Positions 1 through 8,191 of a stretch of 18,511 nt of DNA are shown piece by piece. This DNA comes from JANWHF01 sp036276235 (GTDB taxonomy: Bacteria > Planctomycetota > Phycisphaerae > Tepidisphaerales > Tepidisphaeraceae), in assembly GCA_036276235.1 (NCBI GenBank), contig DATBDZ010000440.1, positions 1-18,511 of the forward strand. The letters are read 5' to 3'. A program made the translations under genes and the position numbers. Each line of letters opens with the position of its first letter. Position 1 is the stretch's first letter. A model generated the notes under the pieces. It had not been told where the DNA came from. It was given only the letters and a program-made list of their open reading frames with translations, and did not search any database.

Positions 1-1
1 C

Positions 2-340
2 ACCGCCTTGACCCATTTGGATAATATCGGGCTTATCCGTTTCGACGGGCTCGCGGGCTTCGTACGCCGCGCGTTTCCGAAGCGCGCCGGAGTTGCCTAC
101 TACGGCACGATCGTGGGCATCGAATTTACAAACGAAAAGGACAACGACCTTGACCTCGGAAAGGTCTTGTTGAGCCAAATCGGCGCGCAACTTGCTCTGA
201 TCTGCGGTTCGCGACCAAATTCCGTTTTTATGGAATACGTGCTGGAGCGCTGGTCCAAAAATGGTGCTGTGCCGTTTTCCCCATACCCGCGTGTAACCAC
301 CGAACCGCCTGCCCGCCCGGCGAACTGCTCGCCCGGTTAG
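2..340 (+). CDS. C-terminal part of an unrecognised protein, cut by the window start
   Basis: The frame is open to the left edge, so this is the last 112 or so residues of a longer protein; the TTG at 8 is only the first possible start codon inside the window. The visible part is a mixed soluble domain with HLDNIGLIRFD, then AYYGTIVGIEF, then GKVLLSQIGAQLALICG and FMEYVLERW. This order (short winged-helix-like segment, YYG strand, LS-IG-LA helix, EYV-ERW helix) recalls the ends of some DUF2806-like bacterial proteins of unknown function, but I cannot confirm that. The last 15 residues are Pro/Ala-rich. The next gene starts 15 bases after the stop behind a purine-rich ribosome binding site, so the two were probably co-transcribed. 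No function is assigned. Confidence 0.6.
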   Translation, partial: TALTHLDNIGLIRFDGLAGFVRRAFPKRAGVAYYGTIVGIEFTNEKDNDLDLGKVLLSQIGAQLALICGSRPNSVFMEYVLERWSKNGAVPFSPYPRVTTEPPARPANCSPG

Positions 341-355
341 ACAGAAGGGGGTGCA

Positions 356-799
356 ATGGCATCACACCGCATGAAGCTCTGGAGTATTCACGATCCGGCG
401 TTCGATCTCACGACTGGACGAATAGACCACACCAAATCCGCATACTTCGCAACGAGCCAAGCAATCCGGGACGTATACCACCTTCTTTGGATTAAGATTG
501 GAGAAGAGCAGGGCCAGATAATTTGGTGCTACACGTACCAAGGTTTTCCGCGGACCGGCAGGGCCGGAAAACGGGCCGGAAAACGGGTCAAGTGCGATAA
601 GGTCGTGGCTATTGCCGATCGGAAGACGGACCGTGCAATCGCACTTGACCCGTTTCCGTTGCTGACCCGTTTCCGTTGTTCGTGGCTTTGGCGTTGCGTG
701 GTCCAGGGGCTCCGGCATCGCCAGAATCTTACTAGCTATTTTCTGTCCGGCACGGCGCCGCATTCGGGGCAGCGGTCGGGAGTGGCGCGAAGGTCATAG
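356..799 (+). pseudogene. Truncated gene, possibly DUF3841-like, disrupted by an inverted-repeat element
   Basis: An ATG at 356 follows the run AGAAGGGGG at four-base spacing, a convincing start. About the first 65 residues look like real protein, with MKLWSIHDPAFD, then a helix around AIRDVYHLLWIKIGEEQG and the strand QIIWCYTYQ. DUF3841 proteins start with an LWTIQ-like strand, have a Y-W helix, and then a PIWAW-like strand, so this may be their N-terminal third; full-length members are near 190 residues. From about base 561 the frame reads through a repeat element, and its last 64 bases overlap the 3' end of the opposite-strand gene at 736-1257. The remaining residues are therefore probably not native. 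The upstream gene is 15 bases away on the same strand. The family match is by eye and uncertain. Confidence 0.42.
561..678. repeat. Inverted repeat element with core AAACGGGTCAAGTGCGAT
   Basis: The 18-base arm at 581-598 is the exact reverse complement of 638-655, separated by 39 bases. The left flank is a tandem direct repeat of GGGCCGGAAAAC (561-572 and 573-584). The right flank carries a direct repeat of GACCCGTTTCCGTTG (647-661 and 664-678). A partial further copy lies at 1304-1337. The element sits inside the reading frame of the truncated gene that starts at 356. It has no obvious coding capacity and no T-run that would make it an intrinsic terminator. Confidence 0.85.
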
Positions 800-1257
800 C
801 TACACACGCGGCATCGACCGGGCATTACGCGGCGACGCCGCGCGATGAGGCTCCGCACTTTTACAGATGGCAGGATCATTGCCGGCAGCATTAAACACCA
901 AATGGGGACGACAACGAATCCGCCACCGTTGTCGCGAATATACTCAAATGGCTTGCGCACCTCCGCTGGCGGAGCCGAATCAAATGTCCACCTGGGAGGG
1001 CACCGTTCACCTGGCAGAATTGGCTGTAATATTTCTACCCATCGAATGTTAAACGTGCCCCAGTTGTCCCACATTTCAATCCAGAAATGTTGGTCGATAT
1101 CGCCTTGGTCTATTGCGGAATCATGTTTATGCCACTCGACTGTGACGCATTGCGTGTAGCTGTGCAGCCACATCGCTCCCATTGCGACGGACAGCAGGGC
1201 AGATAGAGTGACCAATCCATTCCATGCGATTCGCCCAAAACGCTTCACGCCAGCCAT
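736..1257 (-). CDS. Small membrane protein with C-terminal zinc ribbon
   Basis: A 173-residue protein. An ATG at 1257 follows GAGGG at good spacing. Two hydrophobic segments are visible at about residues 12-32 and 112-131, with a roughly 75-residue loop between them that contains a Trp-rich stretch (HFWIEMWDNWGTFNIRW). After a basic stop-transfer run (RSLIARRRR) comes a four-cysteine tail, C149-x2-C152-x10-C163-x2-C166, in CRVCSYDLRATPDRCPECG. This tail is a recurrent signature of uncharacterised planctomycete membrane proteins and should bind one zinc on the cytoplasmic side. Its role is unknown. It is transcribed alone on this strand, and its 3' end overlaps the decayed frame coming from 356. 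I infer a real gene from the start signal, topology and motif. Confidence 0.87.
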   Translation of the reverse strand: MAGVKRFGRIAWNGLVTLSALLSVAMGAMWLHSYTQCVTVEWHKHDSAIDQGDIDQHFWIEMWDNWGTFNIRWVEILQPILPGERCPPRWTFDSAPPAEVRKPFEYIRDNGGGFVVVPIWCLMLPAMILPSVKVRSLIARRRRVMPGRCRVCSYDLRATPDRCPECGAVPDRK

Positions 1258-1303
1258 ATTACCCTCGGCTCTGGGCTAGGATCACCTCATCGCGCGATAA
1301 AAA

Positions 1304-1337
1304 CCGGAAAACGGGTCAAGTGGTCAAGTGCGATTCC
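1304..1337. repeat. Second partial copy of the AACGGGTCAAGTGCGAT repeat
   Basis: CCGGAAAACGGGTCAAGTG is followed at once by a second GTCAAGTGCGAT, so the internal word TCAAGTGG is tandemly duplicated. It shares the arm sequence of the element at 561-678 but has no visible partner arm nearby. It lies upstream of the zinc-ribbon gene that starts at 1257. Confidence 0.75.
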
Positions 1338-1429
1338 TCGGCTTTTGGTCCCTCCTGCAACTGTCCGGCGTACCGCTACGACGCCATGTATCGTTCCGGA
1401 TCGGCCTTCCAACTTCGAACGGAGCAAAG

Positions 1430-1570
1430 CTTCAACAGATTGAACGTCGAACGTCCAACGCCGAACTTCCAACTTCGAACGGGGAGAGCCCGGTCACCAT
1501 CCCGGCAGCGGTTTTCTTCGTTCGACGTTGGATGTTCGAAGTTGGACGTTCGAAGTTCAATCTGTTGAAG
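1430..1570. repeat. Long imperfect inverted repeat, 52-base arms (GAACGTCGAACGTCC family)
   Basis: The arms at 1430-1481 and 1519-1570 are reverse complements with five mismatches over 52 positions, around a 37-base spacer. The ends CTTCAACAGATTGAAC and GTTCAATCTGTTGAAG include a perfect 16-base match. The arms are made of degenerate short units of the type GAACNTCCAAC. The word CTTCCAACTTCGAACGG occurs at 1406-1422 and again at 1466-1482, so the element may extend left to about 1406. No coding capacity is evident. Confidence 0.88.
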
Positions 1571-1772
1571 CGATTGATCCGCCGATCCGGCGCACGCGCG
1601 CGGCTGCATCACGCATGTTAAAATAGGGGAAATGATGCACTATTCGGAGCCGATTTAGTTTCACGTAACTTGTTGTATGGTTTGTATTTATAAAATCATA
1701 TGCACAAAAGTCGATGCACCATTTGCACCGTTTTCGCATTTTTGCGGCCGGAAGCTGAAGGCATTTGCTGCT
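1571..1772. other. AT-richer gene-free stretch between two inverted repeats
   Basis: I see no supported gene, tRNA or terminator here. About 1620-1735 is clearly richer in A and T than the rest of the window. It contains several runs such as TTTGTATTTATAAAATCATAT that could contain promoter -10 elements, but no start with a ribosome binding site follows. Confidence 0.5.
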
Positions 1773-1956
1773 GCTAGCTCGGATTATTCACGGAGGAGAA
1801 AAATTAACCGCAGATGAACGCGGATGGACGCAGATAAAGACATTTGTGAGCTGCGCAGCCTGCGCCGCAATCATCGGGCGAAAACGATTCCGAGCTTCTT
1901 TTTCAATCTGCGTTTATCTGCGTTTATCTGCGGTTAATATGAATTATCCGGGCTGC
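1773..1956. repeat. Inverted repeat of the AACCGCAGATGAACGC family
   Basis: The left arm begins near CGGATTATTCACGG and continues as TTAACCGCAGATGAACGC, then GGATGGACGCAGATAAA (about 1781-1838). The right arm (about 1906-1953) reads CAATCTGCGTTTATCTGCG, TTTATCTGCGGTTAAT, then GAATTATCCGGGC. The arms pair imperfectly over about 50 bases around a 65-base interior. Each arm contains near-tandem units of about 10 bases (CGCAGATNAA). This unit type is a familiar intergenic repeat in many bacterial genomes. A small open frame across it is only repeat translation. Confidence 0.85.
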
Positions 1957-2159
1957 ATGTCGATGCGAACTGGGGAAAGCCCCACTGCGATTACACCGGT
2001 CGTGATGCAGGACATGGCGGTGTGACGGCGCGGATCGAAGGGATGTTACACCCTTGCGTTGTGTAACGCGCGCGTCCAACGCATAAGTAGTGTTATTCTA
2101 ATAAGTTGCTTGACAATCAGCGGCCGTGTGACACAGGCGCGGCTGTAACATTTGTATCA
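1957..2159. other. Gene-free tail downstream of the lnt operon
   Basis: No gene is supported. The only structure seen is a 7-bp stem GTTACAC/GTGTAAC (2045-2051 and 2061-2067) with a 9-base loop. It lies downstream of lnt on the minus strand but has no T-run, so it is a weak candidate for the operon's 3' end. Confidence 0.4.
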
Positions 2160-3623
2160 TCAAGCTCGGTGGCCGCGGGTTCTCCAAACGATCAGTACGA
2201 GGATGTATAGCCCCGTCGCGTACGTCGCGTACATCGCGCCGATCGCCAGCGGGCGATCGGGTGGCAGATGGCCTTTCGACTCCAGGCGCAGCGGGCCGTA
2301 AACAATAGCCCCCTGTCCGGGATATCCCGCCTTGGCGATGATCTTTCCGAAGCGATCGGTCAGCTGTGATTCGCCGGAACTCCAGACGCCGAAGATCGGG
2401 ATGCCGTATTCGACCGATCGGATGGGCGCCAGGCGGCCGTGCAGCATGCGGCGTTCGTATAGGCCCCATGATCGCAGGTCCATCGTTGGGATGATCAGGG
2501 CTTGAGCGCCTTGCCGCACGAATTCGTCCATCGCGCGGGAGTAGCCGATGTCGTAACAGATGGCGATGCCGATCTTTCCCCACGGCGATTCCCAGACCCG
2601 GCGCTGCGTGGCGGCGAGCCCGTCGCCCATGAATTGCACGGGGACTGATTTGGCCTGCTCGAAAACATCGCGGCCTTCGGGATCGATGACGAATGCCGTG
2701 TCGTGGAAGTCGCCGCCGTCGGCGAGGCGGATTCCGCTGGCGACGAGATATCGGCCGTGCTTGCGAATCACCTCGCGCACGGATTGCGGCACCGGGCCGG
2801 TGAATGTGTATTCGCTCAAGACCAGAATCTGCGCTTCGGGATGGGCGATCGCCAGATGATCGAGCGCCGCGGCGGCCTGCGCTTCGGTCGGCGATTCCAG
2901 TTGAATCCCTGCGACATGCAGCGGCGAAGCATGCGGCCCGGCGGGGAAGATCGGCAGATACATCAGAATCCCGAGCACGATCGACGCCGCCAGGCCGACG
3001 GTGCGAATCAGCGCGCTGCGGCCGACGATCATCGCCGCCAGCATCGCGTAGATGAATCCCAGGCCGTAGACGCCCACGCGGGCCAAGCCGACGCCGGGCA
3101 GGAACGCCGCCGCCTGGCCGGGCAGCAGCCAGGCAAATTTGAGGTAGTAGGCTTCGCTGCGGAAGTATTCGACGCCGGTCCAGAGGATCGGCGTGAGAAG
3201 CATCGCCCATGTCGCGCCGAGTCGGCGATGGGAGTGATACAGCAGCAGGATGACGATGCCGATTGGGAAGCCGGCGATCAGCCAAAGCAGGATCGATCGA
3301 GCGGCAAAGATCTTCCAGAAGAACGCCAGATGCGGCGCATACATCAGGATGCCGGCGAGCAGCCCGAAGTAGAACGACCGGCGCGCGGTGAGCAGACGAC
3401 CGAGCAAGCAGAGACAAGGAAGAATGACAAGGATTGCCGCCGCGCCGCTGGGGGTGGCGAATGCGATGCCATTGGCGAGGGCAGCGCAGCCGCACAATGC
3501 GATTGCGTCGGTGATCGATACCGGCGCAGATGTTTGCAAAACAGGCCGCTCGCTTAGCGCCTGGTCAGATGCTGCCTGGACGCGCGGCGACGCCCAAACG
3601 CCCGCAGGGGACTGCGATTGCAT
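2160..3623 (-). CDS. lnt: Apolipoprotein N-acyltransferase Lnt
   Basis: A 487-residue inner-membrane enzyme that would transfer a third acyl chain from phospholipid to the N-terminal cysteine of diacylated lipoproteins. The N-terminal half (about 40-230) is a string of hydrophobic helices; the C-terminal half is a nitrilase-type domain (about 235-440), followed by a last helix near 460-480. The expected catalytic triad is visible: E271 in LSEYTF, K325 in EQAKS and C356 in AICYD. The residue two after the cysteine is Asp, where the E. coli enzyme has Glu. The start at ATG 3623 has no clear Shine-Dalgarno site. Only 42 bases separate it from the upstream RND pump gene, so it is probably the last gene of that operon, where one product (the fusion protein) is a lipoprotein substrate. 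The first 35 residues are Ala/Ser/Gln-rich and poorly conserved-looking, so the true start could lie further in. Confidence 0.9.
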   Translation of the reverse strand: MQSQSPAGVWASPRVQAASDQALSERPVLQTSAPVSITDAIALCGCAALANGIAFATPSGAAAILVILPCLCLLGRLLTARRSFYFGLLAGILMYAPHLAFFWKIFAARSILLWLIAGFPIGIVILLLYHSHRRLGATWAMLLTPILWTGVEYFRSEAYYLKFAWLLPGQAAAFLPGVGLARVGVYGLGFIYAMLAAMIVGRSALIRTVGLAASIVLGILMYLPIFPAGPHASPLHVAGIQLESPTEAQAAAALDHLAIAHPEAQILVLSEYTFTGPVPQSVREVIRKHGRYLVASGIRLADGGDFHDTAFVIDPEGRDVFEQAKSVPVQFMGDGLAATQRRVWESPWGKIGIAICYDIGYSRAMDEFVRQGAQALIIPTMDLRSWGLYERRMLHGRLAPIRSVEYGIPIFGVWSSGESQLTDRFGKIIAKAGYPGQGAIVYGPLRLESKGHLPPDRPLAIGAMYATYATGLYILVLIVWRTRGHRA

Positions 3624-3665
3624 ATGTCGGTGTAGTACCGCGGGACGTTCGAATTCTTCCGACAG

Positions 3666-6600
3666 TCAATCCTCGTGCCCGTTTCCATTTCCGTTGCCAT
3701 TCCCGTTCCCATCAGACGCGCCGGCAGTAACCATGTGCTCACGGGCGACCGGCACCGGCACGGTTGAGTGCATGCGGCTGGAGCGGAAGAAGCTGCTGCG
3801 GTCCAGCACCTTTTCCTGGAAGTCTTCCAGATACAGATAAATGACCGGCGTGATGTAGAGCGTGATGAACTGAGACACAATTAATCCGCCGACGATCACC
3901 AAGCCGAGCGGTCGGCGGGTGCCGCCGTCTTCTCCGTAGCCGAGCGCGATCGGCAGCGCGCCCATGAGGGCGGCCATCGTCGTCATCATGATCGGGCGGA
4001 AACGATCCATGCTGGCGTCATGAATCGCCTTCTCGGCGGTCTCGCCGTGGGCGATGCGCTGCATGGCGAAATCGACGATCATGATGCCGTTCTTCTTGAC
4101 GATGCCCATCAGCATGAACATGCCGACGAACGCGTAGAGAGATGCTTCCTCGCCGAAGAGCCAGAGCGTCGCGAGGCCGCCAACCAGCGCGACGGGAAGC
4201 GACGAGAGCACGGTGAGCGGATGCAGGTAGCTCTCGTAGAGGATCCCGAGGATCACGTACATGATGAAGACGGCGAGGACCATGAGGATGGTCAGGCTCG
4301 ACATCGTTTCCCTGAAGGTGAGGGCTTCGCCTTGCAGGGTGCCGCGCACGGTGATTGGGACAATGTCTTTCGCGGCCTTCTCGACAAAGTCGGTGGCGAT
4401 TCCAATCGGCACACCGGGCTTGAGGTTGAAGGAGATCGTCACGCTGGTGAACTGATTAATGTGATTGACCGCCTGCATCCCCAGCGACGGCTTCCAATGA
4501 ACGACCGCGTCCAACGGCACGAGCTTGGTGCCGTCATCACTGCGGCAGTAGAGCTTTGAGAGGCTCTCCGGCTGCGTGCGATCCTTGTCTTCCACTTCGA
4601 GGATAACCTGATATTGGTCGGCGGGACGCTTGATCAGGTACAGGTAATTCTGCGAGTACGCTTCCTTCAGCAAGTTCTCGATGCGGCTGACGGAGATGCC
4701 GTACATTGACGCCTGATTGCGATCGATCTCGACCTCGAGGCTTGGCGTGTGGGCGTAGTAGTCGGAACTTGGGGGGCCTAAGAATCCATCGAATCCACGG
4801 AGCTTGTCGAGCAGTTTTTGAGCCGTGTCGTAGACTTGCTGCGGGTTGACGCCGGAGAGTGAATACGAGAACTGGCCCTGGGTTAGTGCGGCAGCGCCTG
4901 TGCTGATTTGCAAAACGGGGACCGGGCGCATGTAGGTGATGACGCCGGGCATCCCGCCCGCCGCCCCCATGACCTGCCCCGCCACCTGAGCGATGGGAGC
5001 GCGTTTCTCGCGCGGCCCAAGGAATGCCAAAAGCAATCCCTGATTCGCGCCCAGAAACTGTCCGTTTCCGGATAGGCTGAAGGTGCTGGCGATGGCTGGA
5101 TTGTCCTGCATCGCCTTCTCGCCCTTCAACTGATACTTCCGCATCCTGTCGGGCGAAACTCCTTCCGGAGCGATCATGATGCCGGTGGCGAATCCGCTGT
5201 CGCCGATGGGCAGGAACGAAGTCGGTAACGATGGAATGACCTGAAACCGATGCATCCACTCCGGCAGGCCGATCAACTCTGCGGTGCCGATCAGGCAAAA
5301 GAGCCAGATCACCGCAGAGATCCAGCGATGCCGCAAAAACCAGGTGAGGGATGCGCCATAAATCGCCAGCACTTTGTGCTCGATGCCGCCGGCGATTCGT
5401 TCCATCGTCGTCTTCTTCGCGCCCTTGCCGCGACCCGCGAGCAGTCGCGAGCACATGAGTGGCGTGAGCGTCAACGACACAAGGCCGGATGCGATGATCG
5501 AGACGATGATCGTGACGGAAAACTCGCGGAAGATGCGGCCCATCAACCCGGGCATCAGCACCAGCGGCAGGAACACCGCCGCCAGCGAGATCGTCATCGC
5601 AAGAATCGTGAAGCTGATTTCCTTGGCGCTGTTGAATGTTGCCTGTAGCGCCGTCTCCCCCTCTTCCATGCGGCGGACGGTATTTTCCAGGAAGACGATG
5701 GCATCGTCCACGAGGAAGCCGATCGCCAGCGTGAGCGCCATCAGCGAAAGGTTGTCGAAGCTGTAATTCAATGCCCACATCACGACAAACGTGATGAACA
5801 TCGAGAGCGGCAGCGCCACCGCGGGAATCAGCGTGTCCTTGGCGCGGCCGAGGAACAGGAAGATGACGATCACAACCAGCGCGAACGCGAGCAAAAGCGT
5901 CGCCTTCACATCATTGATGGAATGGACAATGCTCTCCGAGCGGTCGTAGGTCGGCACAAGCTGCATCGATCCGGGAAGCTCCGCCTGAATCACCGGAAGC
6001 AATCCGCGAACGGATTTGGAAACTTCGACGGCGTTCGTTCCCGCCTGGCGGAAAACCGCGACGACGACAGTGGCCGAAGGCATCCCGACGCCGCGCGCCC
6101 AGAAGCGCATGTTGACGCGCTCATCCTGAACGCCATCGATGACATTCGCGACATCTTTGAGAAAGACCGGAGCGCCATCGCGATTGGCGATGATCATATT
6201 CGCGTATTGCTCGGCGGTTTCGAGCTGGCCTTTGGGCTGAACGATGAACGTGCGATTGGGGCCGTCGAGCTGGCCCGCGCCTTGATAGCTCGTGCCGGAC
6301 TGCACTGCCGACGCCAGCTCATCGATCGAGATGCCGCGATTGGCCAGGGACGAAGGATCGACCTTAATGCGAATCGCGGACTTGGTGCCATACACAACGA
6401 CGCGGCTGACGCCCGGCAAAATGCTGATGCGCTGGCCGACCTGTGTGCTGGCAAAATCGTAGATCTTTCCCTGCGTGGCGGTATCGCTCACCAGCGCGAT
6501 GTACAGAATCGCCTGATCATTCGGATTGGTTTTGGAGACGATCGGCGGCGAAGGTAGATCGATCGGCAGGCTCCCGCCCGATTGGCTGATCGCGGTCTGC

Positions 6601-6923
6601 ACATCGGTCGCGGCAGCGTCGAGGCTCTTGGACAGATCAAACTGCAACGTCAGCGCGCATTGACCCTGGCTGCTTTTGGACGTGATCAGATCGATCCCGG
6701 GAATCTGCATGAACTGCCGCTCGAGCGGCGTGGCGATGTTGTTCGCCATCGTCTGCGGGCTGGCGCCGGGATACCCGACATTCACGGTGATAACGGGGTA
6801 ATCCACAGCCGGCAGATCGTTGACCGGAAGCTGGCGGTAGGCGACGACGCCGAAGAGGATGACCGTGATCGTGAGAAGCACGGTCATGACGGGCCGGCGA
6901 ATAAAAGGCTCGGACAAATTCAC
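3666..6923 (-). CDS. RND multidrug efflux transporter, inner-membrane subunit (AcrB/MdtB family)
   Basis: A 1085-residue proton-driven pump of the HAE-1 type, normal family length. It has the N-terminal helix after FIRRPVMTVLL, a large periplasmic loop, helices at about 340-480, a second periplasmic loop (about 560-865) and helices at about 875-1030. The proton-relay acids are present as D406 and D407 in GFLVDDAIVFLEN, and the relay lysine is K944 in GIVKKNG. The start is GTG at 6923, overlapping the adaptor gene's TGA as GTGA, with GGAGG six bases upstream; this predicts translational coupling and 1:1 assembly. No outer-membrane channel gene is adjacent. The C-terminus ends in five Gly-Asn pairs encoded by a tandem hexamer, which is unusual for this family. 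Substrates cannot be inferred. Confidence 0.97.
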   Translation of the reverse strand: MNLSEPFIRRPVMTVLLTITVILFGVVAYRQLPVNDLPAVDYPVITVNVGYPGASPQTMANNIATPLERQFMQIPGIDLITSKSSQGQCALTLQFDLSKSLDAAATDVQTAISQSGGSLPIDLPSPPIVSKTNPNDQAILYIALVSDTATQGKIYDFASTQVGQRISILPGVSRVVVYGTKSAIRIKVDPSSLANRGISIDELASAVQSGTSYQGAGQLDGPNRTFIVQPKGQLETAEQYANMIIANRDGAPVFLKDVANVIDGVQDERVNMRFWARGVGMPSATVVVAVFRQAGTNAVEVSKSVRGLLPVIQAELPGSMQLVPTYDRSESIVHSINDVKATLLLAFALVVIVIFLFLGRAKDTLIPAVALPLSMFITFVVMWALNYSFDNLSLMALTLAIGFLVDDAIVFLENTVRRMEEGETALQATFNSAKEISFTILAMTISLAAVFLPLVLMPGLMGRIFREFSVTIIVSIIASGLVSLTLTPLMCSRLLAGRGKGAKKTTMERIAGGIEHKVLAIYGASLTWFLRHRWISAVIWLFCLIGTAELIGLPEWMHRFQVIPSLPTSFLPIGDSGFATGIMIAPEGVSPDRMRKYQLKGEKAMQDNPAIASTFSLSGNGQFLGANQGLLLAFLGPREKRAPIAQVAGQVMGAAGGMPGVITYMRPVPVLQISTGAAALTQGQFSYSLSGVNPQQVYDTAQKLLDKLRGFDGFLGPPSSDYYAHTPSLEVEIDRNQASMYGISVSRIENLLKEAYSQNYLYLIKRPADQYQVILEVEDKDRTQPESLSKLYCRSDDGTKLVPLDAVVHWKPSLGMQAVNHINQFTSVTISFNLKPGVPIGIATDFVEKAAKDIVPITVRGTLQGEALTFRETMSSLTILMVLAVFIMYVILGILYESYLHPLTVLSSLPVALVGGLATLWLFGEEASLYAFVGMFMLMGIVKKNGIMIVDFAMQRIAHGETAEKAIHDASMDRFRPIMMTTMAALMGALPIALGYGEDGGTRRPLGLVIVGGLIVSQFITLYITPVIYLYLEDFQEKVLDRSSFFRSSRMHSTVPVPVAREHMVTAGASDGNGNGNGNGNGHED
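3678..3710 (-). repeat. Tandem hexamer coding for Gly-Asn repeats at the RND C-terminus
   Basis: On the coding strand the unit is GGN-AAY, giving G-N five times plus a final G, just before the last His-Glu-Asp. The third codon positions vary. The unit is six bases, so any slippage would add or remove residues without changing frame. Confidence 0.8.
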
Positions 6924-8113
6924 GACTTGCCTCCATTCGCGCTGGAGTTATCGCTCGACTGCGCCGCCTGCGGCGCGGCCCCAGGCGGATTGGTCACCGT
7001 CACCGGCGAGCCGGGAGCGATGGCGTTTTGCCCTTCGGTGATGACGGTCTCGCCCGCGCTCAAGTTGTTTTCCACGACGACAAAATCCCCCTGCCGCTGG
7101 CCGAGATTGACCAGCCGCTGCTCGGCGAGCGTGCCCTTGGCGTCATTCTTAATAACGAAGACGAACGTGCCGGTCTGGCCGAGTTGTGGCGCGGCAGCAG
7201 GAACGAGGACTGCGTCTTTTTTGGTGCTCAACACCAGCCGTACATCGACGAACTGGCCCGGCCAGAAATGGCGGTCGGGGTTGGGAATCGTCGCGCGGAG
7301 CTTGATGGTTCCCGCGCCGTCTTTCACGACGTTGTCGAGGAAGGTGAGATCGCCGGCGCGGCCGTCGCCCGTTTCGCCGGGGATTCTGGTCAGCGCCTTG
7401 AGCGTTCCTTGAGCCATCTCCTGGCGGACGGACGCCAGACTCTTTTCATTGATCGTGAAGTCGGCGTAGATCGGATCCATGCGCTGGATGACGACCATCG
7501 CGCCTTCGTTGGCTTTCATCACGTTGCCGGCATCGATCAATCGCTGGCCGGCGCGGCCGTCGATGGGCGATTTGATTGTGCAGAAATCGAGATTGATCTG
7601 GGCCGTGTCGAGCAGGGCCTGGTCGGCGTCTACCGTGGCTTGCGCCGCCTCGGCCACGAAGCGGGCCGTATCGTAATCGGCCGCGGAGATCGACTTCATG
7701 TTGTAGACTTCGAGCTGGCGCCTGGCGAATGCCTTGGCGTTTTCGGCGGCGGCCTTGTCCTTTGCGAGCGTCGCCTTGGCCTGTTTCACCGCGGCATCGA
7801 ACGGCCGCGTGTTGATCGTAAACAGGTCCTGATCCTTCTTGACGTCCGCGCCGTCGGTGAAATGAACGTTCATGACCTGCCCCGCCACCTGCGGGAAGAT
7901 CGTCACAGTTTCGACGGCGGTGCATTTGCCGATTTCATCGAGATAGACTGGCACATCGCGCGAGATCGCCGACGCCACCACGACCGCTGGAGGCGGCGGC
8001 GCGGGAGGAAGCTTCATCTGCTTTTCGCAGCCGGTAACCAATAGCTGGCCCGCGCCCAGAAGCGCAGCGGCGAGCGCTGATTTCCACGTGCCTGAAATAT
8101 TGCTTGACAACAT
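6920..8113 (-). CDS. RND efflux periplasmic adaptor (membrane fusion protein), lipoprotein
   Basis: A 397-residue HlyD/AcrA-type adaptor that would link the inner-membrane pump to an outer-membrane channel. A lipoprotein signal is visible: hydrophobic residues 12-26, then lipobox VTGC with C29. The order is a proline-rich linker (35-43), lipoyl-like half motif (VAGQVMNVHFTDGADVKKDQ, about 75-94), a Lys/Ala-rich coiled-coil hairpin (about 105-180), the second lipoyl half (IKSPIDGRAG), a beta-barrel (about 215-310) and a membrane-proximal domain ending near 375. The tail is Asn/Ser/Ala-rich. The ATG at 8113 has GGGAAGGA eight bases upstream. It lies 78 bases after marR and overlaps the pump gene by four bases. 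Because it is a lipoprotein, Lnt encoded two genes downstream may process it. Confidence 0.95.
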   Translation of the reverse strand: MLSSNISGTWKSALAAALLGAGQLLVTGCEKQMKLPPAPPPPAVVVASAISRDVPVYLDEIGKCTAVETVTIFPQVAGQVMNVHFTDGADVKKDQDLFTINTRPFDAAVKQAKATLAKDKAAAENAKAFARRQLEVYNMKSISAADYDTARFVAEAAQATVDADQALLDTAQINLDFCTIKSPIDGRAGQRLIDAGNVMKANEGAMVVIQRMDPIYADFTINEKSLASVRQEMAQGTLKALTRIPGETGDGRAGDLTFLDNVVKDGAGTIKLRATIPNPDRHFWPGQFVDVRLVLSTKKDAVLVPAAAPQLGQTGTFVFVIKNDAKGTLAEQRLVNLGQRQGDFVVVENNLSAGETVITEGQNAIAPGSPVTVTNPPGAAPQAAQSSDNSSANGGKS

Positions 8114-8191
8114 ATGCGTGTCCTTCCCAAGACTTTCAGTGAGAGCCTTACGGTAGGCGCGGCGAATGTCTTTCGACCACTCGCCGAGGAT

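Noticed and set aside
1765..2025. Small open frame in the gene-free region
   Set aside because: Most of it translates the AACCGCAGAT inverted repeat; there is no ribosome binding site.
2045..2067. Terminator for the lnt operon
   Set aside because: The 7-bp stem GTTACAC/GTGTAAC has no T-run on either side.
1957..2100. Possible tRNA or small structured RNA downstream of lnt
   Set aside because: No acceptor stem, T-loop GTTC motif or consistent cloverleaf could be found by eye.
2703..3557. Long open frame opposite lnt
   Set aside because: It lacks domain-like sequence, is rich in Arg, Gln, Asp and Glu, and mirrors a well-supported gene in GC-rich DNA.
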